In this document: positions 9,406-19,172 of the stretch, piece by piece
How positions within the stretch are numbered: the stretch's first letter is position 1
Layout of the letters: every line of letters begins with the position of its first letter
Source: an uncultured Flavobacteriales bacterium
Lineage (GTDB): Bacteria > Bacteroidota > Bacteroidia > Flavobacteriales > UBA7430
Assembly: GCA_913041775.1 (NCBI GenBank)
Contig: CAJWJW010000002.1
Coordinates: 1 to 34,637 of the forward strand
Reading direction: 5' to 3'
DNA length: 34,637 nt
Notes under the pieces: model-generated
What the model saw: the letters and a program-made list of their open reading frames with translations, nothing else
Databases searched by the model: none
What the model was told of the DNA's origin: nothing
Position numbers and translations under genes: made by a program

Positions 9406-10959
9406 ATGAATTTTAATCTTCAAACTTCACGAAAATTCTCTTCTGAGGTATCACACTCAGGAGGAGGATTAAGTTACTTCCTAGAACGATGAGTTTACTC
9501 TACAAACCATAAAGATATTGGATCTTTATATCTTATGTTTGGTGCGTTCTCAGGAATTATTGGGGTAGTTTTTAGCGCTATTATGCGACTAGAATTATCT
9601 CAACCAGGAAATCATATTCTAGCAGGAAATGGTCAATTATATAATGTAATTGTTACAGCTCATGCTTTTTTAATGATTTTCTTTATGGTTATGCCTATTA
9701 TGATTGGTGGTTTTGGAAACTGACTTTTACCTTTAATGATTGGAGCACCAGATATGGCCTTCCCTCGACTAAATAACATTAGTTTTTGATTATTACCACC
9801 AGCTTTAATTTTATTATTATTAAGCTCTTGTGTTGAAATGGGTGCCGGAACAGGTTGAACAGTATACCCTCCATTAGCGGGTATTCAATTTCATTCTGGT
9901 GGTGCTGTAGATTGTGCCATTTTTGCTCTTCACGTAGCTGGAGCATCTTCTATTTTAGGAGCTATTAACTTTATTACAACAGTAATGAACATGCGAGCTC
10001 CAGGAATTAGTCTTCACCGAATGCCTTTATTTGTATGAAGTGTTTTTGTAACAGTTGTTCTATTATTATTAGCTGTACCTGTATTAGCCGGTGCTATTAC
10101 AATGCTTTTAACAGATCGTAACTTTAACACTACATTCTTTGATCCAGCAGGAGGAGGAGATCCTATTTTATACCAACATTTATTCTGATTCTTTGGACAT
10201 CCTGAAGTATACATTATTATTTTACCAGGTTTTGGTATGATCTCTCAAATCGTAAGTGGTTTAGCACGACGACCTATTTTTGGTCCTTTAGGAATGATCT
10301 ACGCTATGTGTAGTATTGGACTATTAGGATTTATTGTATGAGGTCATCACATGTATACAGTAGGTATGGATGTAGATACACGAGCTTATTTTACAGCTGC
10401 AACAATGATTATTGCCGTTCCAACAGGAATTAAAGTATTCAGTTGATTAGCTACATTATGAGGAGGTGTACTACGAATGGACCCTGCAATGCTTTTCACT
10501 CTAGGATTCATTTTCTTATTCACTGTAGGAGGTTTAACAGGTATTATTTTATCTAACGCTGCTATTGATATTGCTTTCCATGATACATACTACGTAGTAG
10601 CACATTTCCATTATGTTCTTTCTCTAGGAGCTGTATTCTCTATTTTTGCTGGATTCTATTACTGATTACCAGTATTTACAGGTCTACGAGTACCTGAGGA
10701 ATTAGGAAAAGTACATTTCTATGTAACTTTTATTGGAGTAAACTTAACGTTCTTTCCAATGCATTGATTAGGTCTTGCTGGAATGCCTCGACGAGTACCT
10801 GATTATGCTGATGCATATGCCGGTTGAAATAACGTAGCTTCTTTTGGATCTATGGTTACAAACGTAGGTATTTTATACTTCTTCTACTTAGTTTACATTA
10901 CATTCTACGTTCAGACTCCTGAACGACGAACTGTTAGTAATCCTGAAGTAATTTCGTAA
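9406..10959 (+). CDS. cox1: Cytochrome c oxidase subunit I
   Basis: The catalytic subunit of complex IV, 517 residues, which binds haem a and the haem a3-CuB centre. After a short polar leader (MNFNLQTSRKFSS) the conserved WVYSTNHKDIGSLYLMFG begins. Ligand stretches are visible: the helix II His in TAHAFLMIFFMVMP, the WFFGHPEVYI-type segment with the CuB His, the GHHMYTVGMD His pair, and YYVVAHFHYVLSLGA with the haem a3 and haem a His. The gene is uninterrupted, with no intron. Nearly all Trp are TGA. The leader is about 20 residues longer than in many relatives; the ATG at 9406 is the only in-frame start ahead of the conserved region. Stop TAA at 10957-10959. Confidence 0.98.
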
Positions 10960-11024
10960 TTTGAGCTTTAAACTAAAGTATTTTTACTTTAAAATACTTT
11001 TTTTAGATAAAAAAAAGCATAAAA

Positions 11025-11351
11025 ATGAAATCACAAAAAGTAAAAGATTTACAATACCGAAAAAATTATCGTAAATATGAAGCGAAACGTTTATTACTAA
11101 AATATCTTTTATTACAACAAGATAGTGAAAATTCTTCGTTAGCAACTGAAACATTATCTGAAGGATGAAAACAACGTATGAAACATTTGCAAAAAATACC
11201 ACGAAATAGTTCGAAAGGACGATTACGAGGTCGTTGTGTAATAACAAATCGACCACGTTCTGTAAACCAGCTTTTACGGATTTCAAGACAAGAAACTCGA
11301 CGTTTAGCCTTAACTGGAAAACTACCAGGCGTTAAACGTTCAACTTGATAA
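11025..11351 (+). CDS. rps14: Ribosomal protein S14
   Basis: A 108-residue zinc-free S14 of the small subunit head. The basic start MKSQKVKDLQYRKNYRKYE is followed by the family core LQKIPRNSSKGRLRGRC, TNRPRSV and the C-terminal ISRQETRRLALTGKLPGVKR. The last codons are a TGA-coded Trp followed by TAA at 11349-11351; in relatives the protein also ends in a Trp after the K-R-S/A stretch. It follows cox1 by 65 bases on the same strand and precedes trnA and trnQ, which may release its 3' end by tRNA processing. Confidence 0.96.
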
Positions 11352-11390
11352 TAATAAAAAGCTTATTTGAATATAAATATTTTGTTTAAA

Positions 11391-11464
11391 GGGGATTTAG
11401 CTCAATCTGGTAGAGCGCTTGCTTTGCAAGCAAGATGTTAGCGGTTCAAGTCCGCTAATCTCCA
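11391..11464 (+). tRNA. trnA: tRNA-Ala (UGC)
   Basis: Cloverleaf: acceptor GGGGATT/AATCTCC, anticodon stem CTTGC/GCAAG with loop TTTGCAA (TGC), T-arm TAGCGG-TTCAAGT-CCGCTA. Confidence 0.96.
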
Positions 11465-11479
11465 TATATAAGTTTTAAA

Positions 11480-11553
11480 TGGGTCGTAGCCAAGTTGGTA
11501 AGGCAACTCGTTTTGATCGAGTCATTCCGCAGGTTCAAGTCCTGCCGATCCAG
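11480..11553 (+). tRNA. trnQ: tRNA-Gln (UUG)
   Basis: Cloverleaf: acceptor TGGGTCG/CGATCCA, anticodon stem ACTCG/CGAGT with loop TTTTGAT (TTG), T-arm GCAGG-TTCAAGT-CCTGC. Confidence 0.96.
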
Positions 11554-11640
11554 AGGGTTTTCATATAGCAAACGAAAGTAGTCTTCTAGTTTATTGTAAA
11601 TATATTTTATAAATTTAAAAGAATTTTATCAAAAAAGTAA

Positions 11641-11775
11641 CCCGTGAAATCCTTTGCAGTCAGCGGTTATTTTAGACTGCTTCAAATTTCTAGGCTAAAC
11701 CCTGCTAAATACCGAAACGCACTCTGTAGAGGTAGTCATATCAAGGGTTAAAAAGGTGCTTTTTACCCACCTTTT
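11641..11775 (+). ncRNA. Candidate structured RNA of unknown identity
   Basis: The 334 bases between trnQ and rps3 contain no convincing ORF. From 11641 to 11775 the composition is less AT-rich than the surrounding spacer, and several strong pairings appear: GCAGTC (11656-11661) with GACTGC (11675-11680), AACCCT (11698-11703) with AGGGTT (11744-11749), and AAAAGGTG (11751-11758) with CACCTTTT (11768-11775). The last has a terminator-like shape. I looked for marks of RNase P RNA, tmRNA and 5S rRNA and found none that convince. The strand is uncertain, since hairpins read equally on both strands. The flanks (11554-11640, 11776-11887) show nothing I can name. Confidence 0.35.
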
Positions 11776-11887
11776 CATCGTTAATCAAGTTGAATCTAAA
11801 TTGTCTTTATTTATTATAGAAAATGAAGTCTTTGTACCAATATAGATTTATTTATAATAACATATTGAGGCCTCTATTCAAAGATTT

Positions 11888-13240
11888 TTACTTCGTAGCA
11901 TAATTAACTCATACCTTAATACCACAAGTACCATAATCATTTGTGGCATGCGTTTGAACATATTGAATATTTTCATAGATAGTATTCAAAGGCAAGCTTC
12001 CTCGACTAATTTGAATTGTTTCTGCTTTTTCAGCTGGTTTTGATCTTGGGTAGACTTGAATACGACCTGTACATTGTAACTTAAAGCCCTCAACGATAAT
12101 ATCAGGGTATAGAACGGATGCTGTTGATCCGGCTGAATCTTTTGATTCCAAATTTTTAATGCTAGAACCTACTTCAAAATCAGGACCAATACATTGGACT
12201 TCTTTTTCGAACATTCGAATAATTTCATTAAAAACTGTTTGAATTGGTGTTGAAATTTCGATTTTAGTTGCAAGATAATCTGCAATTAATCGTGGGTCTT
12301 CTAACATTGTTCTTACAGGTATTATATTTAAAGAAATTTTCTTCGTTTTGTAAGCAGAATTAAGAAAGACTTGTGATTCTCATTGACGTTTTGATCATCA
12401 ATTATTTTCTGATGAGTCAAATTTATTACCCTTTGGGGAATTTTCTAAGTTTTTAATTTCTAAAAAAGATTCTTGGTTAAGAGAATTCTTAGTCTCTAGA
12501 AAAGAAACTCAATCTTTTTCGAACCGGTTTATTTCTGTATCATATTTAGCCTTACTGGTGTCTTGTGTTGTAAGTAAAGAATTCAAAATATTTTTTTTTA
12601 ATAAAGAGTTTTTCTGAGGAATCGCAGATTTGGATTCTGATAAGAAAGAGTTTTTTGTTTGATCTGTGATATAGTTAGACGTTGAAGATGTTTTTAATTT
12701 TAATTGACCATGTTTATCCTCCGATTTAAATGAATGCTGGGAAAGACGAGTATTTGGTCAATTTTGCAAAAAAGACCAAATATTGTTACTTGGTTTTTGC
12801 TTTTCAATTCATGAATTAACGAGTTCTAAATTTAAGAGCGTTAGATTCGAAATTAGTTTTGAGGACTCTTTTTTACTAAACACGGTATTACTTTTAGAAA
12901 ATAAAATACCCAAAGTTTTTGATATGATAAAAGGTACTCAACCTAAATTAAGACCTTCTTTTAACACTTTCTCTTTTGGTGTAAGAGTTAAGTTTTTTTG
13001 ATGTTTATATAAATGTACATTTACTTGAACTGAACCGTTAGGTTTACGTTCAATTTGACATTGACTTTGATAAAGGTCGAACATTCAAAAAAAACCTTTA
13101 AGATAATTTTGAATAACTAAATCTTCATGTAATAATTTAGTATAAGTTTGTTTTCGTTTTGTTGGGTCTGAAAATCATACGGACTCTCAGGACTTTTGAA
13201 CCCCTAATCGTAAACTATTAGGATTGATTTTTTGACTCAT
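11888..13240 (-). CDS. rps3: Ribosomal protein S3
   Basis: A 450-residue small subunit protein at the mRNA entry channel. The N-terminus MSQKINPNSLRLGVQKSWES is the usual family start. A long poorly conserved middle (about residues 105-300, rich in Ser, Lys and Asn) replaces the KH-domain region, as in many mitochondrial S3 proteins. The C-terminal domain from about residue 312 is clear: LIADYLATKIE, GFKLQCTGRI, then GSLPLNTIYENIQYVQTHAT and TCGIKVWV. Many Trp codons are TGA, one of them only six codons before the stop (TAA, complement of 11888-11890). It is transcribed toward trnQ, convergent with the rps14-trnA-trnQ run. Confidence 0.93.
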
Positions 13241-13279
13241 TTTTATGCTGTAAAGTTATCAATAAGTAGTTTTACAAAA

Positions 13280-13362
13280 AACTCCTGGAGGAATTGAACC
13301 TCTTGGCATCCATCCGGCTATTTAACGCCACTAGCTTAGAAGGCTAGAGCCGGGACAGGAAT
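13280..13362 (-). tRNA. trnR: tRNA-Arg (UCU), atypical fold
   Basis: On the minus strand the acceptor ATTCCTG pairs with CAGGAGT. The anticodon stem CTAGC/GCTAG carries a proper 7-base loop CTTCTAA (TCT), and the T-arm GAGG-TTCAATT-CCTC is canonical. Only eight bases (TCCCGGCT) lie between acceptor and anticodon stem, so no normal D-arm can form, while the variable region is ~28 bases long. CCGGCT in the D position is complementary to AGCCGG in the variable region, which may replace D-loop contacts. It is needed for AGA codons, which are used in rps13 and other genes. Identity is inferred from the anticodon. Confidence 0.7.
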
Positions 13363-13411
13363 CAATATAAGTCATTTTTGTGTAAAGGAGGTCTTAGCTT
13401 TTGCAGAAAAT

Positions 13412-14713
13412 ATGAATATTCATACTTTATTCGATAATTTTCAATGAGTTTGTGCTACTCCTTTAGAGCAGTTTCAAATTCTTCCTTTATCTATGCAATC
13501 ATACGGATCTACAACAGGAACTTCTTCGTTAGAACAAGTAAGCCTTTTTCCTGCGATCGCACACGAAAGTGAATTCCTATATCTTGTAGGGGGTCTTAAC
13601 TCTTTCGAGCAGGTGACTTCTTGAAGTCATCACCAGTGAGTAGATATGTACTCTACTGTACCTGCATACATTTTTCCTACAGCTTCTGTTACTTCAGAAC
13701 TTGCTCAAGCTGGATTAAGTACTTCAGCAGCTCAAACTATTAAGTGATATGAGTTTGGATCATGAATTATGCTTCCTCTTTTATATGTTTTCCTTTTAGC
13801 TTCAAAAGGTCTTTTATCTATCTACATCTTTATTTCAACTTATTTAAGTCTTATCATTACAAGCATTGGATCTCTTGTTTGTTTACCATTTACTTTTTTA
13901 GATTTATCTCCTCTAAAAGGTTCAGTAATCACATCAGATTTAAGTTCTCTATCTGCTGGTCTTAGTCAAATTTTTTCACAAGTAAGTGATTTTGTAACTG
14001 GATTAGTTGCTGGACAATTAATTACAGGTCCAGTATTTACGAACTTTATGCTAATTTCTATCTTATCTTTTGTTATGGTTAAATTATTCCTTTCTTTCGG
14101 TTTATACAAGATTAACTTAGTACCTAATCGATGACAATCAATTATGGAAATCGTTTACGGTTTTATCTTAAACGTAGTATGTGATCAAATGGGTTCACAA
14201 AAAGGAGAAAAATATTTCCCTGCATTCGCAACATTATTTTTCACAGTATTAGCTGCTAACGTTATCGCTTTATTCCCATACACATATAGTATTACATCTC
14301 AATTTATTGTAACTTTCCTTATTAGTTTCTTCGCTTTTGGTGTAATTAATATCATTGGATTCTTACACCATGGAATTTACCTTATCCGAATGTTATTACC
14401 AAGTGGTTGTCCTGCTGCAATGGCTCCTTTAATTATTTTAATTGAGCTTGTAAGTTATGTAGCTCGAGTAATTAGTCTTTCTCTTCGAATTTTTGCTAAC
14501 ATTATGTCAGGACATTGTATGTTAAAAATTCTTACAATTGGAGTATGATTCTTATTAGGAGTAGGAGGTCTAGGTCTTATTGGTCATTCTTTCGCTTTAG
14601 CTGTTGTTATTGTTATTAATATCTTAGAAGTTATGGTAGGTGTTATTCAAGCTTGAGTATTCTTAATTCTAATTTGTTTATACACAAACGACGTATTAGA
14701 AGGAGGTCACTAA
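13412..14713 (+). CDS. atp6: ATP synthase subunit a with large N-terminal-region insertion
   Basis: Subunit a forms the proton half-channels of F1Fo ATP synthase. The frame is 433 residues; relatives have ~240-260. It starts MNIHTLFDNFQWVCATPLEQFQ, where TPLEQFQILPL is the normal N-terminal motif (residues 16-26). About 180 unfamiliar residues follow, including a soluble part and two predicted membrane segments near residues 115-160. The normal protein resumes at about residue 205 (FTNFMLISILSF), with the NLVPNRWQSIMEIVYGFI stretch, the key helix SYVARVISLSLRIFANIMSG with its essential Arg, and the C-terminal VIQAWVFLILICLYTNDV. The frame runs through without a break, with several TGA-coded Trp. 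Stop TAA at 14711-14713. Whether the insert stays in the mature protein is unknown. Confidence 0.93.
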
Positions 14714-14814
14714 TTGACTTGAATTCTTTATCTGTATTTATTGATAAACAACTTTTAAAGCACACTTTCTAAACCTTTCAAAATTTCTAGAGAAAAACAA
14801 ATGTTTAGATCTAA

Positions 14815-15672
14815 TTATAAATCTCCAAAGTATTTGTTACATAATCATGTACAGTAATCACTAAATGGAACAGCTTCTACACAAATAGGCATGTACCCAT
14901 GACGAGCACCACAAATTTCTGAACAGTTACCATAGTAAAGACCTGGTCGAGGGATAAATAAAGCAACCTGATTTAGTCGTCCTGGACAAGCGTCCATTTT
15001 AACTCCTAAAGCAGGAACAGCTCAACAGTGAAGTACATCCGCAGCAGTAACGATAACTCGAATATGCTTTTGGATAGGTAAAACCATTCGGTTATCTACT
15101 TCTAACATTCGAAGCTCTCCTAGTTCTAAATCATCTTCAGATTTTAGGTAAGAATCATAAGTAATAGTATCTTCAGCTTCAATTAATTGTTCACCATCAA
15201 TTGATAAATCTGTAGAGTACTCATAAGATCAATATCACTGGTGACCAATTACTTTAACTGTAATAGTAGGCTCAACGATTTCATCAATAGAGTATAATAA
15301 AGCCATTGAAGGTAAAGCGATCATAAGTAAAATAATCGCTGGAGCTGTAGTTCATCCGATCTCAAGAGCTGTACCATGTACAGTCTTATCGGGTAAGTTA
15401 TAAATTTGTCGAAAAGCTAATGTATTATGCTCTGCGTCTTCTCCGAAAATTTGTACAACACGGATCATAATATATAGAGTAAAAACCCCTACTGCAGTCA
15501 TAATAAACATTAAATCATGATGAAGGTTTACAATACCTGCCATTGTTGGTGAAGCAGGGTCTTGAAAACTTAATTGTCAAGGATTTGAAGAATGGATAAC
15601 AGATTCTGTTGCGTCATGTGCGCAAACAGAAGCTGACATTCCGATGTTTGTCAAGATTAAATTAAAGTTCAT
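14815..15672 (-). CDS. cox2: Cytochrome c oxidase subunit II
   Basis: Complex IV subunit carrying the CuA centre that takes electrons from cytochrome c. The 285-residue protein has two N-terminal membrane helices (HHDLMFIMTAVGVFTLYIMI; APAIILLMIALPSMALLYSI), then the aromatic-rich VIGHQWYWSYEYS and the CuA site: ADVLHCWAVPALGVKMDACP with one His, and CSEICGARHGYMPI with two Cys, Glu, His and Met ligands. The N-terminus, before AGIVNLHHDL, is ~45 residues and may be a cleaved leader (CAHDATES and so on). Start ATG is the complement of 15670-15672, stop TAA the complement of 14815-14817. It is convergent with atp6 across a 101-base spacer. Confidence 0.97.
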
Positions 15673-15713
15673 CTTTTGTGCAATGAATGCTTAACGAATT
15701 TAAAACTTAAAGA

Positions 15714-16664
15714 TTAATTTGATTTTTTTACTAATCAGTCATTATAAATTGATTGGGTAAAGTCTTCTCGCCCTTCTTGAATAGCTTTACTAATTAAATT
15801 TGAGTAGAGTGCATAAGCTCGGATAGAATCATCGTTACCAGGAATAATGTAATCAAAGGGTTGTCCATTAGGAGCTGGATCGCAATCTGAATCAACAACT
15901 GCGATGACAGGAATACCTATTTGCTGTGCTTCTTTTAAAGGTTGTTCTAAAGATTTTACGCCTATGGCAAAAATAATACTCGGGACTGAAAATCGTCGTT
16001 GTGTAAGTAATTGTGTACTTGACGATAAGTTATCAGTCGATTCTTCGAAATTAGCATTCAGAAGTGGACAAGCTTGTTTTGTGTTTTCCATAACTTTTGA
16101 TAGAGTTGCTTCATTTTCACGCTTATGAACTTCGAAATTTAGCTCTGAGATGAAAGTATCTTTTAGATAAGGTCAATCAACTGAACCAGGTCGATAATAA
16201 TTTTCTTGGCTTTTTTTTCGAAGTGAACGTTTATATAACTTCATTTGTCGAACATCTAATTTTTCCGACCGTAAATAATCTTTTTTGTTTTTTTGGATTA
16301 ATTGTTTAATCATTTGATTTCAATTTGTGAAAGTACCATAAGTTCACTTGTCAATTGAATACGGTTGACCGCATGCTGTAGCTGCTGCTTCCGTAATACG
16401 ATCATAAGGATTGGATTTTTTCATAACTTGACCTATTTGAACAGGGGGTCGACCTAAAAATAAAACTTGACCTCCTTGAGAGGATATTTGCTTAACAACT
16501 TTCAGAACTCGATTTAATGAAAAAATTGTTTGGTTTAAATCAAAAATATGATGTTTATTTCGCTCCCCTAAAATATAGGGCGATGTTTTGGGATTTCATT
16601 CGTTTTTTAAATGTCCTAAATGCAATTGAGATTGTAAACATTGGTTAACTGTTAATTTAGTCAT
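15714..16664 (-). CDS. rps2: Ribosomal protein S2
   Basis: A 316-residue small subunit protein. The N-terminus MTKLTVNQCLQSQLHLGHLK and the following HIFDLNQTIFSLNRVLKVV match the family, as does GGQVLFLGRP. A ~130-residue lineage-specific stretch follows (about residues 70-200, including LTQRRF). The C-terminal domain is clear: SIIFAIGVKSLEQPLKEAQQ, GIPVIAVVDSDCDP, then DYIIPGNDDSIRAYALY. A TGA-coded Trp lies just before the C-terminus; the true stop is TAA (complement of 15714-15716). It sits between cob and cox2 on the minus strand, 41 bases upstream of cox2, and probably shares their transcript. Confidence 0.95.
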
Positions 16665-16764
16665 AAAATGGTTTTATGTTATGTTTAAATTTTGTATAAT
16701 GTTTTTAAGAAGGTGGGCTTTTAAGGTGTAATTACTAAAAATTTACCATGAAAGTCAAAATTTA

Positions 16765-17925
16765 TTAGCTTTCAATTGTACTAACAGGAACTGGGATTAA
16801 TCAGTACTCTAAACGCGATAATACAGGTAAAATAACAAGGAAATAACCAAAATAGAAAAGACCAGCAATTTGAGCTAATGTAATGTAAGGCTCTTCCGCA
16901 GGCATACCTCCTAATCAAGTTAATAATAGTCAGTCTGCAATGAAAATTCAGAAAACGATCTTATATAATGGTCGGAATACTGAACTTTGAACTGTACTAG
17001 CTGTAATGAAAGGTAAAAGAGCTAAAACAAGAATACCTCCAAATAAAGCTAATACTCCTGCAAGCTTGTTTGGAATGGCACGAAGAATAGCGTAAGCTCA
17101 TAAAAAGTATCATTCAGGTACAATATGTGTAGGAGTTACCATAGGATCAGCCTCAAGGTAATTATCTGGATGTCCCATATAATTTGGAGCAAAGAATACG
17201 AAAAGAGAAAACAGTAACCCAAAAGCAACGGCACCATAAATATCTTTAACTGTAAAATATGGATGAAAAGAAATTTTATCCACATTTGAAATTGTTCCTA
17301 ATGGATTACTAGATCCATGACTGTGTAAAGCTGTTAAATGTAAGGCTGTTGCGGCTGCAATAGCAAAAGGAAGTAAATAATGTAAACTGAAGAATCGGTT
17401 TAAAGTAGCGTTATCTACAGAAAACCCACCTCAAATTCAAGCTACAATATACTTACCTACAACAGGAAGAGCTGAAAATAAATTTGTAATTACAGTAGCA
17501 CCTCAATAACTCATTTGTCCTCAAGGTAAAACATATCCAATGAAAGCTGTAGCCATCATTAATAGAATAAGTACTACTCCTAATAATCAAACAATAATTC
17601 GGGGAGATCGGTATGATCCGTAGTAAAGACCACGTCCAAGGTGAACATATACTACAACAAAAAACATAGAAGCTCCGTTAGCATGAGTGTATCGTAATAA
17701 TCACCCATAAGGTACATCTCGCATAATATGCTCTACACTTGCGAAAGCATAGTCTACGTGCGCAGCGTAATGCATTGCAAGAAAGATACCTGTTACTAAT
17801 TGAACTACTAAACAGAAAGCAGCTAAAACTCCAAAATTTCACATATATGAAATACTTGATGGAGTTGGATAACTGATAACATGACCTTCGATAATCGAAA
17901 GAAGAGGTCGTTTGAGAAGTCTCAT
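16765..17925 (-). CDS. cob: Apocytochrome b
   Basis: The haem-bearing core of complex III, 386 residues from MRLLKRPLLSIIEGHVI. The two haem-ligand His pairs are visible: helix B AMHYAAHVDYAF with RYTHANGASMFF, and helix D FAIAAATALHLTALHSHGSS. The Qo site has the conserved Pro-Glu-Trp-Tyr in THIVPEWYFLWAYAILR. An in-frame ATG three codons upstream (17934) is an alternative start; the chosen one fits the family better. Trp codons are mostly TGA. Stop TAA is the complement of 16765-16767. The gene lies between atp8 and rps2 on the minus strand. Confidence 0.97.
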
Positions 17926-18020
17926 TTTTTGCATCGCTTTGATACTACTCACCGAGATTCTTAGACTACTTTCTGTTCAGAATGGAGTTTTAGTAGAACC
18001 TAACTAAATATAAGTTAAAA

Positions 18021-18383
18021 TTACTTAACTTTAAAACTAACTAGAGTTTGTAACTTCTTAGAATTTTCTGAAGATCCTGATTCTTTAGATAACTGAGAAG
18101 AGATATCTTTAGAAAATTGTGTTTGAAGAACAGAATGGAGGCTAGGTCCAAAGTTAAGTGATTTTCCTTCCATAGATGCTGGTGATGCAAAAATAGATGT
18201 CTTTAAAGATGTTGACTCTGCAACTGCTGTTGCTGTAGGTAAAGCAGATGATTGAGTTCGAACAGCAAAAATTTGACCAATTGTAGGTAAGAATAGTCGA
18301 GATAAGATTACGAAAAATAAGATAAAGATAAAGAAAAGAGGAAGTACTTGTGGGATAAAACCGATTAAGTCTAAAGCTGGCAT
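18021..18383 (-). CDS. atp8: ATP synthase subunit 8
   Basis: A small single-helix subunit of the Fo stator. The N-terminus MPALDLIGFIPQVLPLFFIF fits the family pattern (Met-Pro-x-Leu-Asp, a Phe/Gln turn, then one hydrophobic helix, ending FLPTIGQIFAVR). The remaining ~75 residues are polar and Ser-rich without a known motif, which is common for protist atp8. At 120 residues it is within the usual 100-180. It is the first protein of a minus-strand run atp8-cob-rps2-cox2, with a 95-base gap to cob. The assignment rests mainly on the N-terminal pattern and the position among respiratory genes. Confidence 0.82.
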   Translation of the reverse strand: MPALDLIGFIPQVLPLFFIFILFFVILSRLFLPTIGQIFAVRTQSSALPTATAVAESTSLKTSIFASPASMEGKSLNFGPSLHSVLQTQFSKDISSQLSKESGSSENSKKLQTLVSFKVK

Positions 18384-18445
18384 TATTTTTTTCTGCTACA
18401 TAACTAAATGCATATTTTGTTTTTTAAAACACTAATTTTATAAAA

Positions 18446-18518
18446 TGAGCCTGAATAGATTTGAACTATTGACCTCTCCCTTATCAGGGGAACGCTCTAC
18501 CAACTAAGCTACAGGCTC
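18446..18518 (-). tRNA. trnI: tRNA-Ile (GAU)
   Basis: Minus-strand cloverleaf: acceptor GAGCCTG/CAGGCTC perfect, anticodon stem TTCCC/GGGAG with loop CTGATAA (GAT), T-arm AATAG-TTCAAAT-CTATT. Confidence 0.95.
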
Positions 18519-18545
18519 TTTTAACAAAATAAACACAATCATAAA

Positions 18546-19070
18546 ATGATTACAACATCGAATAATAATCTTTCTATCTTACGAGATAAATTTGTCCAAA
18601 AACTAATGCTAAACGGTAAAAAGGCCGTAGCAACAAACTTATTTGAAGAAAGCTTAGAAATTTTACGCTCAAAAATTCAAAAAGAACTACTTTTATTAAA
18701 AGGTAAAACAAAAAGCAAAAAAAACACTTCTTTTCTAGAAAGTTTAGAATCTAAAAAAAAACTTGAAATTTTTGAAATTGCTCTTAATCGGGCAAAACCT
18801 TGACTTTCTGTTGTTTCAACTAAACGTGGAGGTAAAGTTATTTTAGTACCACGAGTTCTAACACCTAATCAACAACAAATTTTAGTCATTCGCTGATTAG
18901 TTCAAAATATTCGAGGAACAAAAACAAAAGCTGTTAAATCTAGTAGCTTTTTATTAGCCAACGAACTTTATGGTTGCCTTACAAATCAAGGTAAAACTAT
19001 GAACCAACGACAACAATTACACCAATTGGCAGAATCGAATCGAGCTAATATAGGTTTTGTTATTAAATAA
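18546..19070 (+). CDS. rps7: Ribosomal protein S7
   Basis: A 174-residue protein that nucleates assembly of the 30S head. The N-terminus RDKFVQKLMLNGKKAVATNL is the family start. A lysine-rich insertion follows (around residues 55-65), then LNRAKPWLSVVSTKRGGKVI with the beta-ribbon PRVLTP and the basic helices FLLANELYGCLTNQGKT and QLHQLAESNRAN. TGA encodes a Trp inside the conserved AKPW segment. Stop TAA is at 19068-19070. It is isolated on the plus strand between minus-strand tRNAs and away from rps12, so the bacterial rps12-rps7 pairing is lost here. Confidence 0.95.
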
Positions 19071-19081
19071 GTTCTATATTA

Positions 19082-19154
19082 TGGCAGAAAGGAGAATTGA
19101 ACTCCTCTTGCCGGAATATGAGTCCGGAGCTTTGACCAACTAAGCTATTCTGCT
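19082..19154 (-). tRNA. trnM: tRNA with CAU anticodon (Met or Ile-lysidine)
   Basis: Minus-strand cloverleaf with anticodon stem CCGGA/TCCGG and loop CTCATAT. With canonical U8-A9 the acceptor is AGCAGAA/TTCTGCC, giving an A-C mismatch at 1:72. It is the third CAU tRNA in the window. Bacteria-like sets have three (fMet, Met, Ile), so one of these probably reads AUA after lysidine modification; I cannot tell which. Confidence 0.8.
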
Positions 19155-19172
19155 TATAACGTTAGTTCCTAA

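Noticed and set aside
10014..10214. Minus-strand ORF in cox1
   Set aside because: Shadow of the conserved cox1 frame.
10984..11286. Minus-strand ORF of 100 codons
   Set aside because: It is antisense to rps14, which has clear family motifs.
11641..11775. 5S rRNA in the trnQ-rps3 spacer (short CCGAAAC and GGTAGT strings)
   Set aside because: Spacing does not fit 5S helices, and the atp9-trnL region matches the 5S core far better.
12783..13001. Plus-strand ORF of 72 codons
   Set aside because: It is antisense to the variable middle of rps3.
13281..13362. tRNA on the plus strand at the odd trnR locus (anticodon AGA, Ser)
   Set aside because: The plus strand lacks a proper T-loop; the minus strand has canonical TTCAATT.
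13412..13768. Idea that the atp6 N-terminal region is a separate atp8 gene
   Set aside because: It is in frame with atp6, begins with the atp6 start motif, and a better atp8 candidate lies at 18021-18383.
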